Part shown: piece after piece, positions 24,090-35,724 of the stretch
Layout of the letters: every line of letters starts with the position of its first letter
Numbering within the stretch: position 1 is the first letter of the stretch
From: Gordius sp. MW1
Taxonomy: Eukaryota; Nematomorpha; Gordioida; Gordea; Gordiidae
Direction: 5' to 3'
Assembly (NCBI GenBank): GCA_964036665.1
Contig: OZ038532.1
Location: 1,798,001-1,862,000, forward strand
Length of the DNA stretch: 64,000 nucleotides
The notes under the pieces: model-generated
The model's input: only the letters and a program-made list of their open reading frames with translations
What the model was told of the DNA's origin: nothing
The model's database searches: none
Program-made: the position numbers and the translations under genes

Positions 24090-26003
24090 ATTTAGTTCTC
24101 TTATGTTCAACTTAACAATTGTTAGTTGTTCTAATTTCTCCGAAAGAAGCCTTCTTCTCCTATTAGAATCTATCTCACCCACCATACTGAATCATGATTC
24201 TGATGGTACTGTTGTTGGTGGTGGGCCTAGATATCTTCTGGCTAATTTTGCTAAAGTTGGCTGTCTATTACAATTATGCTTCCAATATAGTAAAGGATCA
24301 CATTTTTCATTTGATAAACTACCAGTATAAACTGATTCTGAGAAATATTCTTCTAACTCATGAGAATAACAAAAATTTTCATTATTTATATTCTGTTTAT
24401 ATTACTAGTAGGAGTTCCCATCTAAACAAGAGATTCTCTATATGAGCTCCATATATTAAATTCAATTGGTTTGCTTGGAGCATTTTTTTCAAGTATATCA
24501 ATACTTTCAGTTAAACCTTAATTTAGTTTATAAACATTGTAAAATATTTAAATACCATCAGTTGACTTATCCTTCAAATTATTAACTAATTTGCAGGCTT
24601 CTACTAGTTCTGCTTTAATTATATTGATATTGATTGGAGGTTTGAAGAATAAATGTTTGAATCTTGGATCCAACAATGTTGCTAAAATATAATTTTTATC
24701 TTTATATAAGGGTGCAAATGTTTCTTTAAGATTAGTAAAAATTCTTTCTTTCATGGTCTTGATCCCATCATCAAGATCATCAATATTTAATTCATTCTTC
24801 AATAATTCCAAAAATGGTATAACCATACTAATACTTGCATTAGCAAAACCAATTTCCTTTATGATCCTTTGAAAAGGTTTTAGAACCTTTAATAATTTTT
24901 CTACAATGTTCCAATCATTTGAAGATAAATTTTGGATAATTAGGGTGCTTTATTTTATACATAGCAAGTATTAGTTTTTGTTCATTTAATCTTTCTAGCA
25001 TATAGAAAGTTGAATCCTATCTTGTAGGTTCATCTTGCAACATTTTATGTCTTGGCACTTTATACTCGTCCTGTAGCATTGGGAGTTGTTGAGTTACATT
25101 TATAGAATGCTTAAAATGTCCAACAAATTTCCTTGATCTTGATAATATGTCTATTATGCTTTTTTGAATTAATTATTCATTTCTCACATCAATTTGAAGA
25201 GGATGGGCAAAACAACCACCATGGTCTAAGTCACATTTTTCAAATGCTAACTTCATATTAAAAGCATTGTCTTTAATGATCATATGAATATTAGATTTAT
25301 CTATACTCCATAATGTAAGAGCCTTTTCAATTTCATTTTTAATATTATCTGAGGTATGTTTTTCATTAAATGTAAGTACATTTAATGTTCTTGATATTAA
25401 GTAAAAATCTTTGGTTATATAATGGCAGGTGAGGCTCATATGGGCATCTGTTGCTGTTTTTCTAGACCATATATCCGTTGTAAAATTAAAAAACATTGTA
25501 TCACAAGAAAATTGTTTTTTATCATTAGTAATTTCTTCCATTAATTTTTTTCAATATTAACATACATTTTACTTAAAGCAGTTTCAGAAAAATAACGTCG
25601 ATTTGGAATGACATATTAGGACAAATTTTTTTTATTAATCTATTAAATCCAACATCTTCTACAATTGAAAAGGGTTGTGAGTCCAATGCAATCATTTCAG
25701 CAATTAATTGAGTAATACTCTCTGCTTTATCATGTGTACTATCCCACATTTTATTAAGCTCATTCACTTCTTTTAATGTCGATTGAATACCAGAAGCTGG
25801 TTTTTGTTTGTTCAAATTAATCTTTTTTGTATTAAAATCACTTTCATTTTTAAGAACACTGCGAAATTCGATTGGATGTCTAGTTTTTAAATGTTTCCTT
25901 AAATTTGAAGTATTAAAGGAATGTTTGTCTGCCCCCACGACATTTTAGCTTTGCTTCACAGATTACAATTTTTTCATCTGCTGACACAACAAAATAACTC
26001 CAT
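24090..26003 (-). pseudogene. Decayed hAT transposase (BED-type)
   Basis: Minus-strand pieces in order: a BED zinc finger with LWSYFV, then CEAKLKC and NTSNLRKHLKTRHP (25984-25870, with a one-base frameshift between them); a helical region with MIALDSQPFSIVEDVGF; the RNase-H-like core start with FNFTTDIWS and, later, HMIIKDNAFNMKLAF and CFAHPLQ; a region with LATLLDPRFKHLFF; and the dimerisation domain with PTLAKLARRYLGPPPTT ... FSMVGEI near 24290-24090. Stops, including a TGA in the SER motif of the last domain, show that it is inactive. The N terminus beyond the BED domain is cut off by the Helitron-like insertion. Confidence 0.82.
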
Positions 26004-26009
26004 AGTGTA

Positions 26010-27173
26010 TGTTTTATACGTTGGTTTATACGTTGTTATACGTTTTGACACTTAATAAAGACGTCCCTCAAAAACTACTAGACCGATTTGGCTCGTTTTT
26101 GAGGGGTCACGTTTTTTTGTTTTATACGTTGGTTTATACGTTTTGACACTTAATAAAGACGTCCCTCAAAAATGGTCCGATTTGGCTCAAAATTGCATAC
26201 TTTATTCCCTATACTCCGGAGCATGTTTTAAAATTTGTTCAAGCCAAATCGGTCCAGTAGTTTTTGAGGGGTTAATAAATTTTAATATACTCTTTACCAA
26301 ATAATTACATATATGCTTTTTATTCCATATGATAAAAGATGCTTTTTCCGTGTAAATTATATTATTGGATAAACTTATTTGGGTTACCCTCGAAAACTAC
26401 TGGACCGATTTGGCTCAAAATTTCATACTTTATTCCCCATACTTCGGAGCATGTTTTAAGATTTGTTCGAGCCAAATCGGTCCAGTAGTTTTCGAGGGGT
26501 CACGTTTTTTTGTTTTATACGTTGGATTATACGTTTTGACACTTAATAAAGACGTCCCTCAAAAACTACTGGACCGATTTCGCTTAATATTTCATACTTT
26601 ATTCCCTATACTCCGGAGTATGTTTTAAAATTTGTTCAAGCCAAATCGGTCCAGTAGTTTTTGAGGGGTTAATAAGTTTTAATATGCTCTTTACCAATTA
26701 ATTACATATATGCTTTTTATTCCATATGATAAAAGATGCTTTTCCGTGTAAATTATATTATTGGATAAACTTATTTGGGTTATATCTATACTGCGTTATG
26801 AATATTTTATTTTTAGTCAATTATTCATAAAGTGTAAGTCTACAGTCATTAGATACACTTAAAAAGTTTCTAGAACAAATAGATTCTCTACACTTATTTG
26901 ATACCGAATTTATAACCAATATTTCTATTTAACTAATATGAAAAACGGAAGTAATTCAAATCAATTTAAAGCTAACATTCAAGCGTTGGAAGCTTTTTCA
27001 AAGGTATTTTTATTGACGTGGAGAGGAGGGATGGCGGGCGCATAAAGGATTTATTTTCATCGTTTATGTAAGTTTTAAAAAATAGATATTAATTGGTAGT
27101 TTTTTTCTTATTTAAATTTTTTATTTTTTTAATATTTTTAATAGGGCAAAACAACGTTTGCCGGGTCAGCTAG
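26010..27173 (+). mobile_element. Helitron-like insertion with hairpin repeats
   Basis: The right end reads GCCGGGTCAGCTAG followed by T, the CTRR-type terminus of Helitrons preceded by a GC-rich tail. The body repeats a unit that begins GACGTCCCTCAAAAACTACT, continues GGACCGATTTGGCTC, and closes with the reverse complement about 70 bp later, giving long hairpins at about 26160-26270, 26390-26500 and 26565-26672. The left boundary is only approximate: transposase coding of the host hAT stops making sense near 26005. No replicase/helicase is present, so it is non-autonomous. Confidence 0.65.
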
Positions 27174-28009
27174 TATATAATAAGTTTTAAATTAAAACAA
27201 TATTTACTTAAAAGCGGAGTTATTCGAAACAGATGGTCAATGAGTTTATTATACTCCACATAGAAATATTTATAGCCAATCAAATGAAACAATTTTCAAA
27301 AAATTTAAAAAGCCCTCTATTTTTTAATGGTAGGAGATACTATAAATATTATTTTTTGAGTTTCATATTGAAAAAGGTATCGGCTTGGTAATTGCCGATA
27401 CTAGCATAGTATCGGCCGATACTTTTGGCAAGGTATCGGCGCCGATACCATGCCGATACTTGGTATCGGTGCATCTCTAGTTTATTAAGTATAATACTCC
27501 AATCCCCTCATCTGCCCCTGTGGAGCGGGTTTTTAGTATAGCTAATGCTGTATTAACTGCCAAGCGTTCCTGCTTATCAGACGACAATTTTGAAAAACAA
27601 TCATTATTAAAAATCAATAAGAAATTTTTTTTATAAATAAATAATCTTTATATTCGCTGTATTAGATTATATTGATTTATAATTATATTGTCGAAATAAA
27701 ACTATTATTTTTTATCATGGCTATTTATTGTATTAATAAATATAAGACATTTATTTATATTAAATTGAATTTAAAAAAAATTTATTATAAAATTTTGAAC
27801 GAACGTGAACGCGTTTATGAACGTGAATGCGTTCCTTTTTTTTAAACAAACGTGAACGTGAACGTGAACGCGTTGGATTTTTGTTAATGACGTTGAACGC
27901 GTTCAATTTTTTTTAAAAATGTTTACAGCACTAGAAAACAGTGATAAAAGTAACTTGAGGATATAAATTTTAGAATTTGTTTTTAAATTTGTAAATGATA
28001 TCCAGTATG

Positions 28010-28390
28010 TAAATTTTGGCATTTGGGCGGGGTCAGAAAAAGTAGAAGTTAGCAACGGTCAGCATTAATTTGCAGGGAATTATTTAGCCAGTTTCGCATT
28101 CATCCGTTATAAATTAACAACCTAGACAAATTGCCAAAATAAATTTATTAATAAAGGTAATCAGTCAGGCACAAAAAAAATAATGGAATTTGAGCTTAGG
28201 CGAAGTCGAAAAAAGTAAAGCCAATCAGCGGTCAGCTAAATAAAAGTCTTTCACAAAAGCATAAGTCCACAGCCATTAAAACCAGTATAAATTTCAACAG
28301 CAATTATTGAAAATTTACAAGTTGGAGAGGACAGGACGGATAACAAAATGAGAGCCCATAAATAGCAATTTAAATAAATAATAATTTTAA
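28010..28390 (-). repeat. Inverted repeat right arm (partner 20770-21180)
   Basis: See the left arm. This copy lies in the part of hAT 1 to the right of hAT 2. Confidence 0.7.
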
Positions 28391-28988
28391 ATAATATTAA
28401 ATTAATTTACGCAATATTGCTAGAGGGTATAATTGGGGAGGCAAATATGGGCAGCTGGCACCTCTTTAAATTCAAAAATTCCTGATGAACAAAACATTTT
28501 TTGCCCTATTTAAACTGCCCCTCTCCAATTTAAATTGGCTCCGCCAATGGTATCACGTGTATAAATTATATTTATCATTTAAATGCGGGTTGAGCCATTG
28601 ATGAATTCATGAACTAGGATGGAAACAAAATTTAACTTCCCTTGTTAATTTAATATACATAAAATAATTACAAATTAGAACATTATAAAAACACAACGGG
28701 CTTTTAACGGGCCTTAAGTATAACTAGGCCCGGCCCGAGCTCGCTAAGTTATATATCGGCCCGTCCAGGCCCGGCCCGTTGTTTTATTTTTAAGCAGAAG
28801 CCCGTCCAAGCCCGGCCCGCGGGCCGGGTCGTGCAGGTCTCTATTCCATATTATAATTATAGGCTATTTAGCCGTCTGCTGGCTACTGAGCAATGGAAAA
28901 AATGACCACGATGGGAAATCTGTTTCATTTTTTTATTATTTGGCCTTTATGTATTTATCCGATTCTTGACCGGCTGCTGACTGCTGAC

Positions 28989-29501
28989 TAAAGACCTGCA
29001 CGGGCGACCCGAGGCTCGGCCCGGCACGGGCCCGGGCTCGGTCCCTAAATTTGACACCTACATAAAGTTAAAGATCAACGAGAAAAAAATAGAATTATTG
29101 GAATGGTGGAAAGACCACAGTTGTCAATTTCCAGCGCTTAGTTCCCTATTTTAAGATCTTTTCAACACCTGCTTCATTTGCATCGAGTGAGAGGTGTTTT
29201 TCGTCAGCGGGCCGGATTTATGAAACCGGAGAACAAAATTAAACGCCGAAATTTGTGATGCCTGTGTTTTTTGCATCAAAATAGTTCCATTATCGATTTA
29301 TAATTTTATCATGTGCGTTTTGTTTTTTAATTGGAAATTTTACCAAATTAAGTTTTATTAATTTTCTGCAATTATTAAAATTCCGGGCCGGCCCCATTAA
29401 TAAAGATGCTGAAATTCGGGCCCTGGCTGGGCCTAATTTTTTCCCATTTTAAATTCCGGGCTTGAGCCGCGCCTTAAAAAAATTGATTTTGCACGTCTCT
29501 A
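28989..29501 (+). mobile_element. Short hAT element with transposase C-terminal remnant
   Basis: Begins TAAAGACCTGCACGGGCG with GCCCGG-rich subterminal sequence and ends TTGCACGTCTCTA, the same family as hAT 1. Flanks CTGCTGAC and CTGCTAAG agree in 6 of 8 positions. Plus-strand bases at about 29160-29280 translate to STPASFASSERCFSSAGRIY followed by ETGEQN and a stop, the hAT dimerisation domain, so this is an internally deleted relic of an autonomous element. It interrupts the 100-bp tandem array. Confidence 0.75.
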
Positions 29502-29989
29502 CTGCTAAGTCTCTACTAATAACCAATAGAAAAAAATTACCATTGGCCAAAATGTGAATCGAAATTTTTTTTTCTTATATTTTGCCCTTATATGCTTATA
29601 GCCTATTTGGACGTCTGCTGACTGCTGACCATTAAAAAAATGGCCTGCCAAAAGGTGAATCAAAATTTTTCTCCTGTATTTTGCCCTTATATAATTATAG
29701 GATTTTTGGCCGTCTGCTTGCCACTGACCAATGGAAAAAATGACCACTGGCCAAAGTATATTTGGACAATTTTTTCTTTTACTTAATATTTGGCCATTAG
29801 GTATTTATATGATTTTTATTAATTGATAGGAACTAATATTGATCTAACCTTAATAATGTTTATTCACGCTAGAATTTTTTATGTTAGCGAAGTTATAGTT
29901 AAAATTAAAAATTGCGAGTTCAGGGTAACATATCATAAGGTTGAGGACAGCAATTAAACTTAATTTTTATTTTCAGTGCCAGACACCAT

Positions 29990-30350
29990 AAAAGTCCGGC
30001 CCAGGTGGGGCCCGAAAACTGCCTTAAATTTAGATTTTCGTCAGGCTTGGATGGGCCTATAACAGGATTTGGGCTCAATAAAATTTTCATTGTGTAATAT
30101 TTTATTTTTGTGTATTATTTTGTTTTATTGCGTTAGGTTGTCATTTTTTCATTCGTTTTATCATATTCATTAATCATAATTTTTATAAAAACCAAAATTA
30201 AATTCAAAATTTGAAAAAATGGCAAAATCTTCACTACAAATTTATAAAATCATTATTGATTTGGGCATGGCCCAGCGGACAGTTAGAAGGGTTCGAGCAG
30301 GCCCGGGCTGACAATTTAGTGACAAAATTGGACCGCGCCGAATTTGGGGA
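29990..30350. repeat. Decayed GCCCGG-type hAT ends
   Basis: GC-rich blocks GTCCGGCCCAGGTGGGGCCC and, about 300 bp on, GGCCCGGGCTGAC resemble the subterminal sequence of the hAT 1 family, but no clean terminus or duplication could be seen. Confidence 0.4.
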
Positions 30351-30677
30351 AAAAATTTAAACAAATCTAACCTCTGACCATATAGTTCCTTCAAGCGTAA
30401 AAGTCTTGGGGATGAACCTTTTCAATCTAAATAAACAATACATGTAAGCATTCGTCAATACCTATTTGATTATTTCATTTCGTCCTCTTTATATACCAGT
30501 GTGGTAGCCATAAACCACGATGATCAAGATTAATGATGTTTATTAAGTAAATGAACATCAATATTACATCAAATAAAGTCTTTGTATTTTTTAACAATTA
30601 GTTTTGCAATAATGCTTATGTCTGAAACAATGCTTTAAACTTTAACTATCATTCTATACCATTGCGCACCATTCACA

Positions 30678-33600
30678 ATGTTAAACGAAGGCGGATTGTT
30701 AAGGAACGATTCTGATCGAAAAGTATTACAACAAATCCTACAATTCGAAAATAAAAATGGGTATAATAATTTTTAATTTTAGAATCAAACACTCTACTAA
30801 AGTTTTGATATAAATTTATCGAGATTATATAAGGCGTTTAAAAGTGATAAAATACATAAGGACTTTCTACTTTGTTTTTCAAAAATTAGTTATAGGGACA
30901 AAGGAAAAGTTGGATGCACTCCAGATACTTCAATAATGTTTGGGATTATAATAGCGATAGTAGTGATGCTTGGAGTAACGATCATGACTTTATCACGATT
31001 TAAAAATAGAATAATTATGGATTATATTTCCACTACCATCATACCGAACAATTTAGGTTTATTACTAATATGTCAAAATCTTTAATTTTTTGCTTAGATA
31101 AATTTTGTTTATTGAATTTAAATGATTTGCGAGACTTATAAATATGCTATGATCATAGGTTTTGGCTTAATCTTTTTTAAAATATAGAAGTTTTTTTGGT
31201 TCCTGGGGTTATGTTTACCCCACGAATGCTCTTGCTTAAGTTTTTTTGTTTGAAAAAATGTTTGTATTATTTTTGTATGATGACATCTTTTACAATTAAC
31301 GTTTTTAATACATTTTGAACATTCTTTTAATAAAAAATCACGTTTACTTTGATTTATTTCAAGGTATATAATGTCAAGAGGTAAAATGAGGAGAAGCTCT
31401 AAAATAACCAAAATAAAAATGGGAGTCCAGAAAATTGTTAATAAGTTTTGTAATGTTGATTAGATTCATATCAAAATTTGTACCATCAATCTTAGACTTT
31501 TATAAACACATGTATAAAATTTGAAAGGTTTTAAAAGAATACTTCGAAAGTTATAAGAAGTTAAAAAGTGGGGTAAAGTTATACCCCACGAATGCTCTCG
31601 CGTCGGAATTTGAATACTCTCGAGGGTTAACCATGATAGATGGGTCCAAAAATCCATAATTTACAATAAACTTTTTTATTTAGTAAGATGCAACAATTAG
31701 AACGGTTGCCTGCCCGCTCACTTAGCCGTGTAGGCCCAGCAGTGAGCCCGACTTTTTGGTTGTTTAATATTTAATTTAATTACAAAGAAAATGGGGGTAA
31801 AATTTTTTGCCAGATTTCCCCCCCCCCCCTACGTGAAAATCCTGGCTACGCACCTGCCTTCAGCCTATTGCATGTGTTTAATAGATTAACACCTATTCAC
31901 AAATTATTTTGTTACTCATGTTTTTTAATTAAGGCCAGTTAAGGCCTTGTTTACATCTTAAATAAAATAAACTTTTAAAATAACTAAAATTAAATATTTT
32001 ACAACTACCATTCATAAAAATATTTAGTGTAATCCATCATGGTGGAGAGCCTTTTTTGTATTTTAATCGAAGTAGTAATATATAATATGCAAATATTAAT
32101 CATATTGGTTGTTTTCTCAATACCAACAATGTTAAACCCAACACAATTATATTATTAGAAATAGATAAGAATGGGATTGTATATCCAGAGACCATTGAGG
32201 ACAAAGCTAACAAAACGTGTAATATCTCGCAAATTCCCAAATGTGGTGTACCGCATTACCGCTCACTCACAAGCAGCTGTTCTAATATGGGCCGGATTGT
32301 AGGAGGGGAAATAGCGCAGCCATTTAGTTGGCCATGGCAGGCAAGCTTTATTCAATTATGGCCATAATAATGAATAAAGGTGCGTCACATTCGAACGCCC
32401 GCTATCTAAATCTTGACTAAAATTCTTATTTTCATCTCAATATTTGATTAAATTTTCCGTAAAATATCAAATATGGGTTTAAATAACATAGTGATATTGC
32501 TAAGTTAAAAGGCTTAGAAGCACAACTCTCATAATTTATTTAAGGTTGTTGAAAGCATAAATATAAACAAAATTTAACAAGATTTGATATTTATATAATT
32601 ATTTCAAGAAATTTAAAGGGATCTGCATGTTTCAATTGGATTTTTGAGCCATTCAATTAAACTTTAATGATAGGCTGTAACTTAGTTGTATTTATCATAT
32701 ATGATAATTTTAAAGTAGACATATCATAGAAACCGTGTTAAGAAACTAATATAGATTTTAACTTTAATGACTTTCCTTTATAATTTTTTAAAACTTAGCC
32801 AATTTTCTTGATGCCGCCGTTCAAAAATCATCAATGATCTTAAATTAGTTTTTTTAATAGTTCCTGAAAGATTAAAATGTTGAGAAATGTGACTCTTTTC
32901 GTTGACTCATAATATTTTATGCATATTTTGCCAAAATTCCTGGTTTTAACATAAGGATTTCTTTATGGTATGTTTGATTTGATAGTTATTCTTTCAAACA
33001 AATATATGTTTTTTATTAATTAATATATTAGGTTTTTATATATGAAGAGAACATTCCTCTATGTGGTGGCAGCATCATTACTGAACAATGGATAGTTACA
33101 GCAGCGCATTGCTATAAAGGGTTAAGTCATATAATATAGCCTCTACTTGTATTTTTTACTTTTTTCAATACCATGCATTTGTTTGGGAACTTTATTCCAT
33201 TTAGTTCAAATAAGGGCCATGGCCTGATTAATTTTTTTAATTTGCATAACTTTGTCCACATGTCATTTCTATCAATAAAAATCGTCCTCTTGCTCTTTCC
33301 CGGCAATCCGTGTCTAAAATTTTTCGATTTATATTATTCGTCTCTTTTCTTAGTATATAGCCATACCACTTTCCCTGATTTACGTTATTCAAGTCCGCCA
33401 CCAGTTAAGTAAGCATTTTTACCCTAAGACTGTTTTTCGTTATATGTATGATCCACGGCATCACTCTCATCTTCATGGCTTATAATAATTTTTCATGTGG
33501 CGGTTAATGCCCATGTTTCAGTAACACCCGCTTTACGGTGAATTTTCGCTATTCAACTATGTTGGCATCTACTTGTCGCACATTAAATCGGATATACTTG

Positions 33601-35724
33601 GACATTTAAGCCATCCTTTTTGGATCCGTGCAATAACCTATATTGCGCAACCTTTATCTGAATGTAGCTTCGCGAGGTATGTGAACCTGTCTACTTCTAT
33701 TATTTTTTTTTTTTATTTCGATTGTTAACTTAAACCATATCCAGCTAAGCGCTTTGAACAGTTTTCGACTTTCTTCTTTGTCCCTTCGCATAGTACAACA
33801 CTATATCATCGGCATATGACAATATATCATCGGTATATAGCAGTCACCGACAAGATGGTTTTTGAATGTCTCTCGTTATCGTGATCATAATTATATTGAA
33901 TAAAAAAGGACTTAGAGCATATCCTTAATGTAATTTATTCAACAAAGGTCTATAGCCCACAATTGTTACTCTATCGCAAGAATTTGAGATAAATATTTTT
34001 CATGAGGCGTAAATATGCGTCAGGTATATTTTGTTTTTTTAGGCACGATTACATTACGTCGCTTTTTTATAGTTACACCCAATTAATCTTGCAATACACA
34101 TTTTATTATTATATTTATATGTCTTAATATAATGTAATTTCTCGAATTTATATAGGGGCGTGTTTTGTTGCATTTTCGAATTAATAAATGTTATGCCTGA
34201 CCATAAATGTTCCTATTTCTTATCGCTTGAATAGAGTGAAGGTAATGTCATAGGAAATTACTTAAATTAGTTTTGTCATCTATTAAATTCACCATAGTTC
34301 GTCATCAATTGCTCACTGATCATGAAACCTACTTGTGCACATTGTATATACACTTTTTGGCTTAGGCGGAGGGTAAAAGGCAACAATCACTTGTAAATAA
34401 CTTTTTGATATTTATACAATTGCAGTGTCCTCTCAATGATGCGCATATACGCTGGCGTCAGTAATCTAAAGTGGGCAAAGAAAAATGGGACTGTTTTAAA
34501 AGCCGTGGTTATGGTTAAACATGCAAACTTTGTTCTCGGTAGTTTCGATAATGACATCGCTCTCATTAAAATTGAACCACCAATGCATTTTTCTGATAAA
34601 GTATAACGATTATGCAATACGTTTTTAATTAAAATTGTTTTTTATTTTTTGTGCAAAAACTTTGATACATTAGTTAGGAAATATTGGCGTTAAATAATGA
34701 ACACATTTATTATATTTATTAATAGATACGCCCTATATGCTTACCGAATCAAGAAAATATAGACGAAAAGCTAGATTGTTATATTACTGGTTGGGGAACA
34801 GTTAATCCGGAATATGGTTTAAATTTATGATACGAATGAACTTTATTTTTAATATAAACATTGCTGACGAAATTACCCCTAATAAGCATTACTGAAATTA
34901 AGTTAAATAAACCCAATCAATTATTATAAAACCACTTATACTTTAACTCCAATTTTTAACACCTATCTAAATTTAACTAAATTTAAATAATCAAAATTTT
35001 ATGTTTCTTTATTATTTATTCAAATAATTTGATTTTAACGAATCACAATTCTATAATTCAGCATCCCATAATTCAATTTTATTAAAGCTTATGGTCATAG
35101 CGATGAATTGCGACAATTATGTATGCCCATCTCTAATCAAGAGAGATGCCACGGTTTAATGGTAGGAATTACGAAAAATATGTTTTGCGCTGGATACATG
35201 GTTACCGGTAAAGATGCTTGCAAAGTAACTCAGTTATGAAGTCGTATGACAATTAAATCTAAATTCAAGTGCATTTTTAGTTCTGCTAATATTAAGATTA
35301 GTTAGGAATCCGATTAAAGTCATGTTTTAAACAGTCTTTGTTATTACAAAAAAGTTTCTGTGTAAGTTGCTCCGTCTCGAAATGTGGTTAAATTTTTAGT
35401 AAACAACATCCATATCAACACCAATAAATATTAAATAGAAAAGTTTAGCATTATTTAATCAAATCCTTTGAATTTAAACGCTGATAGGGTGATAGTGGGG
35501 GCCCTTTGGCATGCCAACGTAATGTGTCGCTGAAAAAAATTTATAACCTTAATGACAAGGCTGAAGATTTCGCTTGGTATTTAACGGGGATTACATCTTG
35601 GGGCCAAGGATGTGCCACCGCCATGCCTGGCATTTATACCAAAGTTTCTAACTTTATATGTTGGATACAGTACGTCATGGGTTTAGACCTTAAAGCCAAT
35701 GGTGGAAAAATAATTAAATTATAG
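30678..35724 (+). CDS. Type II transmembrane trypsin-like serine protease, copy A
   Basis: An S1-family protease anchored in the membrane by an N-terminal signal anchor. Eight exons join in phase: 30678-30760, 30896-31056, 32159-32340, 33032-33120, 34426-34600, 34726-34816, 35088-35224, 35488-35724, giving 384 residues. Residues 41-60 are a hydrophobic anchor ([20 protein letters not shown]) with a short N-terminal cytosolic part, so the protease faces outward. Activation cleavage is expected at R127/IVGG; the triad is H168 (TAAHC), D215 (NDIALI), S309 (GDSGGP). D303, six residues before the serine, predicts cleavage after Arg/Lys. Cysteines in PKCG and RPICLP probably hold the pro- and catalytic chains together. 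Intron 3 (32341-33031) starts with GC, not GT, and is absent from copy B. Intron 4 holds an antisense LINE. No stem domains such as LDLR or SRCR are present. Substrate unknown. Confidence 0.88.
31155..31626. mobile_element. piggyBac-like MITE, 5'-truncated
   Basis: Aligns with the right three quarters of 11347-11952 and ends in the same ACTCTCGAGGG followed by TTAA (31627-31630). The left terminus is missing, so the start is approximate. It lies in intron 2 of protease copy A. Confidence 0.7.
33130..34050 (-). pseudogene. Antisense LINE reverse transcriptase fragment
   Basis: On the minus strand, bases near 33925-33890 read [10 protein letters not shown] and bases 33816-33801 read YADDIVLYY, the motif-B and catalytic YxDD regions of a non-LTR reverse transcriptase; nearer 33380-33290 the frame reads [10 protein letters not shown] and a basic tail, the usual C terminus. 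Stops and frameshifts are present. It lies wholly within intron 4 of protease copy A, opposite to the gene. Confidence 0.7.

Larger units (their letters stand above)
23714..27479 (-). mobile_element. hAT element 3 with perfect 8-bp TSD
   Basis: Ends TAGAGATGCAGCGATACCA and its right-hand counterpart TGGTATCGGTGCATCTCTA, with several CCGATAC repeats inside each end. The duplication GTTTATTA is perfect (23706-23713, 27480-27487). It lies inside the transposase of hAT 2. It carries a decayed BED/hAT transposase on the minus strand and a Helitron-like insertion near the 5' end of that gene. A short internally deleted relative is at 36795-37353, and an end fragment opens the window. Confidence 0.92.
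23141..27934 (+). mobile_element. hAT element 2 with interrupted transposase
   Basis: Subterminal clusters of GAACG(T)GAACGCGTTC lie at 23145-23225 and, inverted, at 27797-27910. The right end reads GTTTACAGCACTAG, a classic hAT terminus; the left end begins CAGTGAACGG and seems shortened. The word AAAACAGTG occurs at both borders (23137-23145, 27935-27943). A plus-strand transposase is split by hAT 3: the N-terminal part starts at 23442 (MDNHNIISSSSSDSEY, later CKMCPKYY, a BED-like start) and the C-terminal dimerisation part is at about 27489-27633 (IPSSAPVERVFSIANAVL, then LSDDNFEKQSLLKINK). Confidence 0.75.
21538..28843. mobile_element. hAT element 1 (outermost of the nest)
   Basis: Ends are TCGAGACCTGCAACGGGCC on the left and the complement of TAGAGACCTGCACGACCC on the right, with GC-rich GGCCCGGCCC subterminal repeats at both ends. 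The flanks TTCCAAAT (21530-21537) and TTCCATAT (28844-28851) match in 7 of 8 positions, as expected of an aged 8-bp hAT duplication. Most of the 7.3 kb is later insertions: the TRIM at 21910-23044 and hAT 2 at about 23141-27934. No transposase of its own was recognised. Confidence 0.75.
21240..29830. repeat. ~100-bp tandem repeat array, split by transposons
   Basis: Units of roughly 100-105 bp carry GGCCGTCTGCTG, CTGACCAATGG, AAAATGACCA(C/T)TGGCCAAA, GTGAATCGAAATTTTTTT and TGCCCTTATATAATTATAGG in this order. They occupy 21240-21537, 28850-28988 and 29502-29830. The gaps are exactly the hAT elements at 21538-28843 and 28989-29501, so one array has been interrupted twice. A related array lies at 47060-47690. 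Confidence 0.8.

Noticed and set aside
30896..31083. Reading protease copy A exon 2 straight to the stop at 31083 as a separate small membrane protein
   Set aside because: A phase-1 donor at 31057 joins in frame to 32159 and reproduces the exon structure of copy B.
31136..31657. Two minus-strand frames in intron 2 of protease copy A
   Set aside because: They fall in the truncated piggyBac-like MITE and contain no motif.
34387..34617. 76-codon minus-strand frame
   Set aside because: Antisense of protease exon 34426-34600, which carries the catalytic Asp.
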